A stretch of 64,000 nt of DNA from Rhizobium chutanense. Its GTDB lineage: Bacteria > Pseudomonadota > Alphaproteobacteria > Rhizobiales > Rhizobiaceae. This document shows, one piece after another, positions 32,242-42,152 of the stretch. The DNA lies in the NCBI RefSeq assembly GCF_002531935.1, contig NZ_NWSV01000001.1:434001-498000 (forward strand), read 5' to 3'. Made by a program: the position numbers and the translations under genes. The notes under the pieces are model-generated. The model did no database searches. It was not told the DNA's origin and saw nothing but the letters and a program-made list of their open reading frames with translations. Position 1 is the stretch's first letter. The number at the start of each line of letters is the position of its first letter.

Positions 32242-33000
32242 ATGTTCTCGCTTCTGAAAACAAGGCCGAAAGCCCGCAAACCGGCTCCGCCGGAAACGCG
32301 GACGCTCGACGTCGCCGGCCGGCTCATGCCGCTGACCATCAAGCAGCACGACCGGGCGACGCGTATCACCTTGCGCATCGAGCCGGGTGGCCGGGCCTTG
32401 AAGATGACGGTGCCGAAAGGTCTTGCGGCGCGCGAGGTCAATGCGTTCCTCGATCGCCACCAGGGCTGGCTGCTCACCAAACTTGCCAAGTTTTCGACCG
32501 ATGCCGGCCTGCGCGACGGCGGCGAAATTCTCTTTCGCGGCGTTTCCCATCACATCCAGCATACCGGCAGCTTGCGCGGCCTGACGGAAGCGGTTTTGAT
32601 AGACGGCAGGCCGGTTCTGCGGGTCAGCGGCATGCCGGAACATGTCGGGCGGCGCATCGCGGCCTTTCTCAAGAAGGAGGCGCGCGCCGACCTCGCCAGA
32701 CTGGCGACCATGCATGCCGCAACGATCCGGGCGCCGATCCGCTCGATCTCGATGAAGGATACCCGCAGCCGCTGGGGCTCGTGCTCGTCGGAGGGAAATC
32801 TGAGCTTTTCCTGGCGCATCGTCATGGCGCCGCCGTCGGTGCTCGATTACCTCGCCGCCCACGAAGTTGCCCATCTCAAGGAAATGAACCACGGGCCTCG
32901 CTTCTGGGCGCTTTGCAAGAAGCTTTGCCCCGGCATGGAGGAAGCGAAATCCTGGCTGAAGCGGCACGGAAGTCAGCTGCACGCCATTGATTTCGACTGA
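32242..33000 (+). CDS. YgjP/DUF45-type zinc metallopeptidase-like protein
   Basis: A 252-residue protein with the metzincin-like motif HEVAHLKEMNH (207-217), the two zinc His and catalytic Glu plus a third His ten residues on. RSRWGSCSSEGNLSFSWRI is the usual DUF45 box. Substrate unknown; relatives cluster with DNA repair or restriction genes but none are here. It starts 44 bases after the DUF2852 terminator and precedes trpF by 75 bases. Confidence 0.9.
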   Translation: MFSLLKTRPKARKPAPPETRTLDVAGRLMPLTIKQHDRATRITLRIEPGGRALKMTVPKGLAAREVNAFLDRHQGWLLTKLAKFSTDAGLRDGGEILFRGVSHHIQHTGSLRGLTEAVLIDGRPVLRVSGMPEHVGRRIAAFLKKEARADLARLATMHAATIRAPIRSISMKDTRSRWGSCSSEGNLSFSWRIVMAPPSVLDYLAAHEVAHLKEMNHGPRFWALCKKLCPGMEEAKSWLKRHGSQLHAIDFD

Positions 33001-33075
33001 CCGACATTGGCGCTAAATGCAGCCTAGCACGCAAATTGGCTCGACTCTTGCTGTATTTCGTGTCACTTCGCTGCC

Positions 33076-33744
33076 ATGAAACCGGATATCAAAATCTGTG
33101 GCCTGAAAACGCCCGAAGCGATTGATCGTGCGCTGAAACGCGGCGCGACCCATATCGGTTTTATCTTTTTCGAAAAGAGCCCACGCTACATCGAGCCGGA
33201 CCTGGCGGGTAAACTGGCCGAACCCGCGCGTGGCAAGGCGAAGATCGTCGCCGTCGTCGTCGATCCCACCAATGACGAACTGGATGAGATCGTCGCGCTC
33301 TTGAAGCCGGATATCCTGCAGCTGCACGGCAACGAGAGCCCCGAACATGTGCTGACGATCAAGGCACTCTATGGCCTGCCGGTCATGAAGGTCTTTTCCG
33401 TGCGCACGGCCGATGATCTGAAGCGCGTCGAAGCCTATATCGGTATTGCCGACCGTTTCCTGTTCGACGCGAAAGCGCCGAAGGGTTCGGAACTGCCCGG
33501 CGGCAACGGGATTTCCTTCGACTGGAGCCTTTTGAGCTGGCTCGACGGCAGCATCGACTACATGCTTTCCGGCGGGCTGAACAAGGACAATGTCGTGAAT
33601 GCGCTGGCGAACACCAAAGCACGTGGTATCGACGTTTCCTCGGGCGTCGAAAGCGCGCCTGGCGTGAAGAGCGTCGCAATGATCGATGAATTTTTCGATG
33701 CGGTCGAAGAGGCGGATGTGCCCATCATGGCCTCAGGGAGTTGA
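33076..33744 (+). CDS. trpF: Phosphoribosylanthranilate isomerase
   Basis: Amadori isomerisation in tryptophan synthesis; 222 residues. [12 protein letters not shown] carries the catalytic Cys, FDAKAP and [13 protein letters not shown] are phosphate-site motifs. First of trpF-trpB-trpA, followed by accD and folC. I see no trp leader peptide or attenuator in the 75-base gap upstream. Confidence 0.96.
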   Translation: MKPDIKICGLKTPEAIDRALKRGATHIGFIFFEKSPRYIEPDLAGKLAEPARGKAKIVAVVVDPTNDELDEIVALLKPDILQLHGNESPEHVLTIKALYGLPVMKVFSVRTADDLKRVEAYIGIADRFLFDAKAPKGSELPGGNGISFDWSLLSWLDGSIDYMLSGGLNKDNVVNALANTKARGIDVSSGVESAPGVKSVAMIDEFFDAVEEADVPIMASGS

Positions 33745-33746
33745 GA

Positions 33747-34967
33747 GTGAACGAAACGCCTAAACCGAATTCCTTCCGTTCCGGGCCTGACGAAGACGGC
33801 CGCTTCGGCATCTATGGCGGTCGTTTCGTTGCCGAAACATTGATGCCTTTGATCCTCGATCTGCAGGACGAGTGGAACAAGGCGAAGAACGATCCGGCAT
33901 TCCAGGCCGAATTGAAGCATCTCGGCGCGCATTATATCGGTCGCCCGAGTCCGCTCTATTTCGCCGAGCGGCTGACGGCCGAACTCGGCGGCGCGAAGAT
34001 CTATTTCAAGCGCGAGGAGCTGAACCACACCGGCTCGCACAAGATCAATAACTGCATCGGCCAGATCCTGCTCGCCAAGCGTATGGGCAAGACCCGCATC
34101 ATCGCTGAAACCGGCGCCGGCCAGCACGGCGTTGCCTCCGCCACCGTTGCCGCCCGCTTCGGCCTTCCCTGCGTCGTCTATATGGGCGCCACCGACGTCG
34201 AGCGTCAGGCGCCGAATGTTTTCCGCATGAAGCTGCTCGGCGCCGAAGTCAAACCAGTCACCGCCGGCAGCGGCACGCTGAAGGACGCCATGAACGAGGC
34301 GTTGCGCGACTGGGTCACCAATGTCGAGGATACCTATTACCTGATCGGGACCGCGGCCGGTCCGCATCCCTATCCGGAGATGGTCCGCGATTTCCAGTCG
34401 GTGATCGGGGCGGAAGCGAAGGAGCAGATGCTGGCCGCCGAAGGCCGCCTGCCGGATCTCGTCGTCGCGGCCGTCGGCGGCGGTTCGAACGCCATCGGCA
34501 TTTTCCATCCTTTCCTCGATGATCCCACTGTCAAGATCGTCGGCGTAGAAGCCGGCGGCAAGGGCCTGCAGGGTGATGAACATTGCGCGTCGATCACTGC
34601 CGGAACGCCCGGCGTGCTGCACGGCAACCGCACCTATCTGCTGCAGGATGGCGACGGCCAGATCAAGGAAGGTCATTCGATTTCGGCCGGTCTCGATTAT
34701 CCCGGCATCGGCCCCGAACATTCCTGGCTGAACGATACCGGCCGCGTCGACTATGTTCCGATCATGGATCACGAAGCGCTCGAGGCGTTCCAGACGCTGA
34801 CCCGCCTCGAAGGCATCATCCCGGCGCTCGAGCCCTCGCACGCGATTGCCGAGGTGATCAAGCGCGCACCGAAGATGGGCAAGGACGAGATCATCCTGAT
34901 GAACCTCTCCGGCCGCGGCGACAAGGATATCTTCACCGTCGGCAAGATTCTGGGAATGGGACTGTAA
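33747..34967 (+). CDS. trpB: Tryptophan synthase beta chain
   Basis: PLP enzyme joining indole and serine; 406 residues. HTGSHKINN contains the PLP Lys99, and [13 protein letters not shown] binds the cofactor phosphate. The GTG at 33747 ([10 protein letters not shown]) is chosen because GGGAG lies seven bases upstream; a TTG at 33741 overlapping the trpF stop is the alternative. It lies three bases before trpA. Confidence 0.97.
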   Translation: MNETPKPNSFRSGPDEDGRFGIYGGRFVAETLMPLILDLQDEWNKAKNDPAFQAELKHLGAHYIGRPSPLYFAERLTAELGGAKIYFKREELNHTGSHKINNCIGQILLAKRMGKTRIIAETGAGQHGVASATVAARFGLPCVVYMGATDVERQAPNVFRMKLLGAEVKPVTAGSGTLKDAMNEALRDWVTNVEDTYYLIGTAAGPHPYPEMVRDFQSVIGAEAKEQMLAAEGRLPDLVVAAVGGGSNAIGIFHPFLDDPTVKIVGVEAGGKGLQGDEHCASITAGTPGVLHGNRTYLLQDGDGQIKEGHSISAGLDYPGIGPEHSWLNDTGRVDYVPIMDHEALEAFQTLTRLEGIIPALEPSHAIAEVIKRAPKMGKDEIILMNLSGRGDKDIFTVGKILGMGL

Positions 34968-34970
34968 GAC

Positions 34971-35810
34971 ATGACCGCACGCATGGACAAACGCTTTGCC
35001 GAGCTGAAGGCCGAGGGCCGTCCGGCGCTTGTGACCTATTTCATGGGCGGCGATCCTGATTACGATACCTCGCTCGGCATCATGAAGGCGCTGCCGGAAG
35101 CGGGCTCCGACATCATCGAGCTCGGCATGCCCTTTTCCGATCCGATGGCCGACGGGCCGGCGATCCAGCTGGCCGGTCAGCGCGCGCTGAAAGGCGGCCA
35201 GACGCTGAAAAAGACGCTGCAACTGGCGGCCGATTTCCGCAAGACCAATGATGCGACGCCGATCGTCATGATGGGCTATTACAATCCGATTTACATCTAT
35301 GGCGTCGAGAAATTCCTCGACGACGCGATCGCCGCCGGCATCGACGGCCTGATCGTCGTTGACCTGCCGCCGGAGATGGATGACGAACTCTGCATTCCGG
35401 CGATCCGCAAGGGCATCAATTTCATCCGCCTGGCGACGCCGACCACCGACGAGAAGCGCCTGCCGGCCGTCCTGAAAAACACCTCCGGCTTCGTCTATTA
35501 CGTCTCGATGAACGGCATCACCGGGTCGGCACTGCCGGATCCGTCGCTGGTTTCGGGCGCTGTCCAGCGCATCAAGCAGCACACGCAACTGCCGGTCTGC
35601 GTCGGCTTCGGCGTCAAGACGGCGGAGCATGCGAAGGTCATCGGCGGTTCGGCCGACGGCGTCGTCGTCGGCACCGCCATTGTCAATCAGGTCGCCACCA
35701 GCCTGACCGCGGACGGGAAGGCCACGGCCGATACGGTTCAGGCGGTCGCAACACTGGTGCGCGGCCTTTCCTCGGGAACACGGTCGGCGCGCCTTGTTGC
35801 TGCCGAATAA
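34971..35810 (+). CDS. trpA: Tryptophan synthase alpha chain
   Basis: Cleaves indole-3-glycerol phosphate; 279 residues. Catalytic Glu50 and Asp61 lie in [14 protein letters not shown], and [13 protein letters not shown] and [16 protein letters not shown] are the phosphate-binding loops. Pairs with TrpB just upstream. Confidence 0.97.
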   Translation: MTARMDKRFAELKAEGRPALVTYFMGGDPDYDTSLGIMKALPEAGSDIIELGMPFSDPMADGPAIQLAGQRALKGGQTLKKTLQLAADFRKTNDATPIVMMGYYNPIYIYGVEKFLDDAIAAGIDGLIVVDLPPEMDDELCIPAIRKGINFIRLATPTTDEKRLPAVLKNTSGFVYYVSMNGITGSALPDPSLVSGAVQRIKQHTQLPVCVGFGVKTAEHAKVIGGSADGVVVGTAIVNQVATSLTADGKATADTVQAVATLVRGLSSGTRSARLVAAE

Positions 35811-35849
35811 TTTCCCCACATTGGCACTAGTCAGTTAGGAGAATTCAAG

Positions 35850-36755
35850 TTGAACTGGATCACCAACTACGTTCGCCCGCGGATCAATTCCATGCTGGGC
35901 CGTCGCGAAGTGCCGGAGAATCTCTGGATCAAGTGCCCGGAAACCGGCGAGATGGTCTTCCACAAGGACCTGGAAGGCAACAAATGGGTCATCCCGGCCT
36001 CCGGCTATCACATGAAGATGCCGGCGAAAGCCCGTCTGGCCGATCTTTTCGACAATGGCGAATACGAATCGCTGCCGCAGCCGAAGGTCGCTCAGGATCC
36101 GCTGAAGTTTCGCGATTCGAAGAAATACAGCGATCGTCTCCGCGACAGCCGCCTGAAGACCGAGCAGGAGGATACGATCCTCGCCGGCCTCGGAAAGGTG
36201 CAGGGCCTGAAGCTCGTCGCCGTCGTGCATGAATTCAACTTCATCGGCGGTTCGCTCGGCATGGCCGCCGGCGAGGCGATCGTCAAGGCTTTCGAACGTG
36301 CGACGTCGGAAAAATGCCCGCTGGTGATGTTCCCCGCTTCCGGCGGCGCGCGCATGCAGGAAGGCATTCTTTCGCTGATGCAGCTGCCGCGCACGACCGT
36401 TGCCGTCGATCTGCTCAAGGAATCCGGCCAGCCTTATGTCGTCGTTTTGACCAACCCGACCACCGGTGGCGTCACTGCCTCCTACGCCATGCTCGGCGAT
36501 ATTCATCTGGCCGAACCTGGCGCCGAAATCGGCTTTGCCGGCAAGCGCGTGATCGAACAGACGCTGCGTGAAAAGCTGCCGGAAGGCTTCCAGACCTCCG
36601 AATATCTGCTGGAACATGGTATGGTCGATATGGTCGTCAAGCGTCACGACATTCCGGAGACGCTGGCGCGCATCCTGAAGATCCTGACGAAGAAACCCGT
36701 TTCGGCAGTAAACGACGTGACTCGCGGAGCGATCGCCTTGGCGGCGAGCGCCTGA
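35850..36755 (+). CDS. accD: Acetyl-CoA carboxylase carboxyltransferase subunit beta
   Basis: Beta half of the carboxyltransferase making malonyl-CoA; 301 residues. The crotonase-fold core is normal ([49 protein letters not shown]). The N-terminal zinc ribbon, which in E. coli has four Cys, is reduced to [11 protein letters not shown] and IPASGYHM with a single Cys. The start is a TTG at 35850 with AGGAG upstream. It lies between trpA and folC, the known alphaproteobacterial order. Confidence 0.96.
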   Translation: MNWITNYVRPRINSMLGRREVPENLWIKCPETGEMVFHKDLEGNKWVIPASGYHMKMPAKARLADLFDNGEYESLPQPKVAQDPLKFRDSKKYSDRLRDSRLKTEQEDTILAGLGKVQGLKLVAVVHEFNFIGGSLGMAAGEAIVKAFERATSEKCPLVMFPASGGARMQEGILSLMQLPRTTVAVDLLKESGQPYVVVLTNPTTGGVTASYAMLGDIHLAEPGAEIGFAGKRVIEQTLREKLPEGFQTSEYLLEHGMVDMVVKRHDIPETLARILKILTKKPVSAVNDVTRGAIALAASA

Positions 36756-36782
36756 TAACAGGCAAACGGGCGGGGTGCCGAA

Positions 36783-38135
36783 ATGATACCCAGAGGCCAA
36801 ACCGCGGTGAGTGAGGCAGCGCAAGAGATTGAAAAACTCATGGGATTGCATCCCAAGGGTTTCGACCTGTCTCTCGATCGTATCACCCGTCTTCTCGATC
36901 AACTCGGCAATCCGCATCTGAGATTGCCGCCGGTGATCCATGTCGCCGGCACCAACGGCAAGGGGTCGGTCACCGCCTTCTGCCGCGCCCTGCTCGAAGC
37001 AGGCGGCTACAGCGCTCATGTCCACACCTCGCCGCATCTCGTCAATTGGCACGAGCGTTATCGTATCGGTGTGGCGGGCGGACGCGGGCAGCTTGTCGAT
37101 GACGCCGTCTTTGCCGAAGCGCTGCGTCGTGTGGCCGATGCCAATGCCGGACAGCATATTACCGTCTTCGAAATCCTGACGGCGGTCACCTTCATCCTGT
37201 TTTCCGAACATCCGGCCGATGCCGCGATCATCGAAGTCGGTCTCGGCGGCCGCTTCGACGCCACGAACGTCATTTCCGACCCGGCCGTCTCGGTGATCAT
37301 GCCGATCTCGCTGGATCACCAGCCCTATCTCGGCGACAGGGTCGAACTGATCGCCGCCGAAAAGGCCGGCATCATGAAGCCGGGATTTCCCGTCGTCATC
37401 GGTCATCAGGAATATGATGCGGCCCTCGACGTGCTGATGTCGACCGCCGAGCGGCTGCATTGCCCGAGCGCCGTCTTCGGGCAGGATTTCATGGCGCATG
37501 AGGAATATGGCCGGCTCGTCTATCAGGACGAATTCGGCCTGGCCGACCTGCCGCTGCCACGCCTTCCCGGCCGGCATCAATATGCCAATGCCGCCGCCGC
37601 CATTCGCGCCGTCAAGGCGGCGGGTTTTACCGTCACCGAGACGATGATGGAAAAGGCGATGAGTTTCGTGGAATGGCCGGGTCGGCTGCAGCGCCTGAGC
37701 GAAGGCCGGCTGCTGGCGCATGCGCCCGCCGGCGCCGAGATCTGGATCGATGGCGGGCATAATCCCGGTGCCGGCGAGGTGATCGCCGAAGCCATGGCCA
37801 ATTTCGAGGAACGCCAGCCGCGGCCGCTTTTCCTGATCATCGGCATGATCAACACCAAGGATCCGGTCGGCTATTTCAGGGCTTTCGCCGGCCTGGTCGA
37901 GAAGGTTTTCTGCGTGCCGATTCGTGGCAGCGAAGCGATGATCGACCCGGTGATACTGTCGAATGCCGCCTATGATGCCGGACTGGTTGCCGAACCGATG
38001 TCGACGGTCGGCGATGCCCTGGAAGCCATAAAGGCCGTCCTCGATCCGCAGGCTCTGCCGCCGCGCATCCTGATCGGCGGCTCTCTCTATCTGGTCGGCG
38101 ATGTGCTTTCCGACAACGGCACGCCTCCGAGGTGA
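36783..38135 (+). CDS. folC: Folylpolyglutamate/dihydrofolate synthase
   Basis: Adds glutamate to folates (and makes dihydrofolate); 450 residues. The P-loop HVAGTNGKGSVTAF (56-62 core) and the Mur-ligase-like segments HTSPHLVNWHERYRI and DGGHNPGAGEVIAEAM are present. Last gene of trpF-trpB-trpA-accD-folC. The ATG at 36783 follows GGGGTGCCGAA. Confidence 0.95.
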   Translation: MIPRGQTAVSEAAQEIEKLMGLHPKGFDLSLDRITRLLDQLGNPHLRLPPVIHVAGTNGKGSVTAFCRALLEAGGYSAHVHTSPHLVNWHERYRIGVAGGRGQLVDDAVFAEALRRVADANAGQHITVFEILTAVTFILFSEHPADAAIIEVGLGGRFDATNVISDPAVSVIMPISLDHQPYLGDRVELIAAEKAGIMKPGFPVVIGHQEYDAALDVLMSTAERLHCPSAVFGQDFMAHEEYGRLVYQDEFGLADLPLPRLPGRHQYANAAAAIRAVKAAGFTVTETMMEKAMSFVEWPGRLQRLSEGRLLAHAPAGAEIWIDGGHNPGAGEVIAEAMANFEERQPRPLFLIIGMINTKDPVGYFRAFAGLVEKVFCVPIRGSEAMIDPVILSNAAYDAGLVAEPMSTVGDALEAIKAVLDPQALPPRILIGGSLYLVGDVLSDNGTPPR

Positions 38136-38168
38136 CACGGGCGAAATGAAGAATGCGAAATGAAAAAA

Positions 38169-38186
38169 GCCCGGTCGAAGCCGGGC
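38169..38186. terminator. Bidirectional terminator between folC and trxA
   Basis: GCCCGG (38169-38174) pairs with CCGGGC (38181-38186), with A-run before and TTTTT after. It fits both folC (+) and trxA (-). Confidence 0.88.
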
Positions 38187-38208
38187 TTTTTCATGTATGC
38201 GATATCAA

Positions 38209-38529
38209 TCAGGCAGCGTTCGAAATCCAGTTCGAAAGAGCCGTCTTCGGCTTGGCGCCGACCGAGATATCCGCGACTTCGCCGCCCTTGAAGATCGCCA
38301 GCGTCGGAATGGAGCGCACACCGAATTGTGCGGCGAGTTCCGGGTTCTCATCGATATTGAGCTTGGCGACCTTAACCTTGCCTTCCATCTCGACGGAGAT
38401 TTCTTCGAGGCTCGGAGCAATCATCTTGCACGGGCCGCACCATTCAGCCCAGAAATCGACGACGACGGGTTCTGCGGATTCCAGAACTTCCGACTGGAAG
38501 TTGTTGATATCGACTTTCACGGTAGCCAT
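38209..38529 (-). CDS. trxA: Thioredoxin
   Basis: Cytosolic disulfide reductase; 106 residues. Active site WCGPC with Cys31 and Cys34, and the cis-proline segment [14 protein letters not shown]. The ATG at 38529 is preceded by AAAGGAG. It is the last of a run of minus-strand genes following addA, 71 bases away. Confidence 0.97.
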   Translation of the reverse strand: MATVKVDINNFQSEVLESAEPVVVDFWAEWCGPCKMIAPSLEEISVEMEGKVKVAKLNIDENPELAAQFGVRSIPTLAIFKGGEVADISVGAKPKTALSNWISNAA

Positions 38530-38600
38530 GGGCTGCTCCTTTGAATTGGGTGTTGAACCACATGTGATGGTGCGGTGCCGAATTTTCAATATTCGGTATT

Positions 38601-41600
38601 TCACTTTGTCTTGACCGCTGCAAGCGCCAAACCGAGCACCGTTTCGCTCAGCGTGTAGAGCGAGGCATTCTCGGTGTAGACAAGCATGCAATCGATAGGT
38701 TTTCCAGGATAGAGCGGCGCCAGGATCTCACGATAGATTGCGAGCTGCGCCTTGTGCGCGAAGGGGATCGCCTCTTGCGTCGCCGGCGGCACCCGATTGG
38801 TCTTGTAGTCGAGAATGACGACGCGATCGGCAAGGACGGCAAGCCGGTCGATGCGGCCGGAGACAGCATAGCGCCTGCCTTCGAGCGTCAATGTTCCCAT
38901 GATCGAGACTTCGGGCTGGGCTTGTGCCCCGAGCACGGCCTGCAGGCCGTGCTCGTTCAATAGTTTCAGAACCGAATCGACAAGCTTGCGCCGCTCGGCG
39001 TCCGGCCAGAACCGTGCCGCCCGCTCGGCATAGCGGCTCGCCGCGTCGCGCCGTTCGCCCGGTGGAATGTCGGGAAGCGCCTGCAGCATGCGATGGATCA
39101 GCCTGCCCTTCTCCAGCGAACGATCGCTGCGTTCCTTCTCGGCAAACAGCGGAGATGCGACGAGCAGGCCGCCGTCGTCCTCGTCGATGATCGTCCCGGC
39201 GCCGGAAGGGCTGAGCGGCCGGGGCAGCTCAGCCTGCGGCGGCAATGGCCGCAACAGGCCGTCCGGCAGCGTCTCTTCGCTGTCGCGCTCTTGAGCGCGG
39301 TCGGCCCGCTCGAAGCTCCGCTCCACCCGCGGCACGCGCCATTTGATCCCCGGCCATTCGCCGTCGGGACCGGAGAACGTGGTCGCCTCGACATGCGGAT
39401 GGTCGTCGCTGAGGGCCGCCGAAATCATCATATGCCAGGTGTCGTTGTTCACCCGCACGCCGCGATAGCCGCAGACAACAAGCCGGTCGGCGGCCCGCGT
39501 CATGGCGACATAGAGCAACCGGCGGTATTCTTCCTCGGCCAGCATCTGGATCCGCGCCGCATCGTTCTGCGTCAGCGAATTGGCGAGATCGGAGACGGGG
39601 ACCCAGACGGGCATCGGCGGCTCGTCGGCGTCGGTCTCGATCAGGCGCAACTTCGGAAGATGGGTGTGGGTGAAGGCCTTTGAACCGCCGTCGACCAGGA
39701 AAACGATCGGTGCCTCCAGGCCCTTGGAGGCATGCACCGTCATGATCCGCACCTCGTTGCGCCCCTTGTCCTGCTCGCGCTTCACCACAGGTGCTTCGAG
39801 TTCCAGCGTCGAGATGAAGGATTGCAGCCCGGGAAGACCGGAGCTTTCGTGGTCGAGGGTGAAGGTCAGGAATTCGTCGAGAATATCGCTGACCTCGGTG
39901 CCGAGCCGGGCAAGGAATTGCCGCCGCCCGCCATGGCTGCCGAGCACGCGCGCATAGAAATCATGAACCGGCAGGCTCCTGGATTGCCGAAGGAACAGCT
40001 CCAGCGTCTCCACGGCGGTGCGGAAACGCTCGGTGCCGTCGGCGGCGAAGCGTTGGAGATGGCTCCAGACGCTCTCATTGTCGCCGCGCAGGCCGGCGAC
40101 CGCAAAGATGTCGTCATCGGAGAGATCGAAAAGCGGGCTCTTCAGCACGGCGGCGAGCGAAAGGCCGTCTTCCGGCAGAAGCAGGAAACGGCCGAGCGCC
40201 AGCAGATCCTGCACGGCGATATGGCTGGTCAGCACCAGCCTGTCGGCGCCGGCGACCGGAATGTCGCCGCGCCGCTTCAACGCGCGCGTCAGCGCATTGA
40301 CGAAGGCGTCGCGCTTGCGCACCAGCACCAGGATGTCGCCGGCTTCGATCAGGCGCTCCTTGCCTTTCTCGACGATCGTCTCGCGCCCGACGAGCGCGCC
40401 GATCGAATGGGCGATCCGTCGTGCGAGGATTGCGGCCGGCGCGCTTTCTGGCGTCGCATCGAAGGGCGCCGTCCAGTCCTCCTCCTTCACCACCGCTTCC
40501 GGCGCGATCATTTCCCAGAGATCGACGGCGCCGGGATGTCCGATGCGGCTGGAGCGATGCACGACCGGTTCGCCGAGCGCGCTCAAGCCACGCGCATTGC
40601 CGGGCGACGTGAAGATCTCGTCGACGGCTTCGAGCACGTCGGCGGTCGAGCGGAAGGAGAGCGGCAGCCGGACGGAGGAAAAATTCTGGCCGCTGTCGGA
40701 GACGCGCCGCCGCGTCCGGTCGCTTTCCTCGGAAAAACGCTCGGGCCGGGCGCCCTGGAAGGAATAGATCGACTGCTTCTCATCGCCGACGGCAAACAGC
40801 GTGCGCACGATCGGCCGGGCGCTTTGACCGGAGAAGAAATCCTCGGCGAGCGACTGGATGACGCTCCACTGGATCGGGCTGGTATCCTGCGCCTCATCGA
40901 CGAGGATATGATCGATGCCGCGATCGAGCTTGTAGTGGACCCAGGGGCCGACGCCGCTTTTCGTCAGCAGGTCGGCGGTACGGGTGATCAGATCCTCGAA
41001 ATCGAGCTGGCTGCGCTGCTTCTTCAGTTCCTCATAGTCACGGTTGAGCCGATCGGCGAGCACGAGTGCGGCATGGGTCGCGCCATACATCCGCATCAGC
41101 TTCAGCCGGTCGCGGCTTGCAGCGACATGGGCGCGGGCAGCGGCGATGGCGTCCGCCAGCTGCGGGGCCTCGGCAAGCATGGCCTTGACGAAGAATTGCG
41201 AGTCGGCCTTAGGCTCGCCCTTCGCCGTCAGAAAGATTTTCTCGAGAAACTGAGCGCGCCTTGCCTCGTCGCGTTCCCGCCCGGCAAGCCTCAGGCCGTA
41301 AGCAACCTCCTGCGCCTTCGCGCCACCCTTGTGGTCGGCCAGCGAAAAATAAAGCTCCAGCATGCCGCCCGAAAGCTGCGGCAAAGGCCAATATTGCGCC
41401 GCGATCCGGCTTTCCGTGTCGCCGGCGGCAAGGCCGAGCCGTTGGCGCAGCGTCTTCTCGACGCCACCTTGCTGTTCGGCCATTGCGGTGAAACGGCGTA
41501 TTGCGTTGCGATTGGCGACGATGTCGCCGAGCAGGTTCTCCAGTCCGGATTCGTCGCCGAGATCGAGCACATAGGCGAAGGCCTCGGCCAGAGCGCTGTC

Positions 41601-42152
41601 TGCCTCGGGCGCGGTTGCCGTCAGCAGCGCCCGGCGCGCGTCGGAAAGCAGTGCGGCTGCCGCACGATCGTCGAGAACCGAGAAATGCCCGGCAACATTG
41701 GCCTCCAGCGGGAACTGATGCAGCAGCGCCTCGCAAAAGGCATGGATCGTCTGGATCTTCAACCCGCCGGGTGTTTCCAGCGCCTTGGCAAACAGCCGGC
41801 GGGCCTCGGCAAGCTTTATTGCATCAGGCGCCGTCCCCTCGATCTGGGTGATCCGCCGGCTGAGCTCTTCATCGTCGAGCACCACCCAGTCCGCCAGCCG
41901 CTCGAAGACGCGGTTCGACATTTCCGAGGCCGCAGCCTTGGTATAGGTGAGGCATAGGATGGCGGAAGGCCGCGCCCCTGATAGCAGCAGACGGATGACG
42001 CGCTGGGTCAGGACATGCGTCTTGCCGGAACCGGCATTGGCCGAGACCCACGCCGAACGCTCGGGATCGGAGGCAATCGCCTGCTGGATCGTCGTCCAGC
42101 CGATCCAGGCGCGCGGATCGTCGTCGCTCGGAAGAGGCGTGACATCACTCAT
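38601..42152 (-). CDS. addA: AddA helicase-nuclease subunit
   Basis: Large subunit of the AddAB double-strand-break resection machine; 1183 residues. UvrD-like helicase Walker [18 protein letters not shown] lies near residue 41, with [17 protein letters not shown] the Walker B/motif II. The C-terminal PD-(D/E)xK nuclease carries [13 protein letters not shown]. It overlaps addB by eight bases. The order addB-addA-trxA is common in Rhizobiales. Confidence 0.96.
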   Translation of the reverse strand: MSDVTPLPSDDDPRAWIGWTTIQQAIASDPERSAWVSANAGSGKTHVLTQRVIRLLLSGARPSAILCLTYTKAAASEMSNRVFERLADWVVLDDEELSRRITQIEGTAPDAIKLAEARRLFAKALETPGGLKIQTIHAFCEALLHQFPLEANVAGHFSVLDDRAAAALLSDARRALLTATAPEADSALAEAFAYVLDLGDESGLENLLGDIVANRNAIRRFTAMAEQQGGVEKTLRQRLGLAAGDTESRIAAQYWPLPQLSGGMLELYFSLADHKGGAKAQEVAYGLRLAGRERDEARRAQFLEKIFLTAKGEPKADSQFFVKAMLAEAPQLADAIAAARAHVAASRDRLKLMRMYGATHAALVLADRLNRDYEELKKQRSQLDFEDLITRTADLLTKSGVGPWVHYKLDRGIDHILVDEAQDTSPIQWSVIQSLAEDFFSGQSARPIVRTLFAVGDEKQSIYSFQGARPERFSEESDRTRRRVSDSGQNFSSVRLPLSFRSTADVLEAVDEIFTSPGNARGLSALGEPVVHRSSRIGHPGAVDLWEMIAPEAVVKEEDWTAPFDATPESAPAAILARRIAHSIGALVGRETIVEKGKERLIEAGDILVLVRKRDAFVNALTRALKRRGDIPVAGADRLVLTSHIAVQDLLALGRFLLLPEDGLSLAAVLKSPLFDLSDDDIFAVAGLRGDNESVWSHLQRFAADGTERFRTAVETLELFLRQSRSLPVHDFYARVLGSHGGRRQFLARLGTEVSDILDEFLTFTLDHESSGLPGLQSFISTLELEAPVVKREQDKGRNEVRIMTVHASKGLEAPIVFLVDGGSKAFTHTHLPKLRLIETDADEPPMPVWVPVSDLANSLTQNDAARIQMLAEEEYRRLLYVAMTRAADRLVVCGYRGVRVNNDTWHMMISAALSDDHPHVEATTFSGPDGEWPGIKWRVPRVERSFERADRAQERDSEETLPDGLLRPLPPQAELPRPLSPSGAGTIIDEDDGGLLVASPLFAEKERSDRSLEKGRLIHRMLQALPDIPPGERRDAASRYAERAARFWPDAERRKLVDSVLKLLNEHGLQAVLGAQAQPEVSIMGTLTLEGRRYAVSGRIDRLAVLADRVVILDYKTNRVPPATQEAIPFAHKAQLAIYREILAPLYPGKPIDCMLVYTENASLYTLSETVLGLALAAVKTK

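Noticed and set aside
33001..33075. trp attenuator before trpF
   Set aside because: No leader peptide with Trp codons and no alternating hairpins in the 75-base gap.
33558..35819. A very long open frame on the minus strand opposite trpF-trpB-trpA
   Set aside because: It has no recognisable domain and mirrors the strongly coding plus strand; long antisense frames are common in GC-rich DNA.
35835..38138. A long open frame opposite accD and folC
   Set aside because: Antisense to two conserved genes with no motif of its own.
39732..41957. A 741-residue plus-strand frame opposite addA
   Set aside because: Shadow of addA: low-complexity Arg/Gly/Asp composition, no motif.
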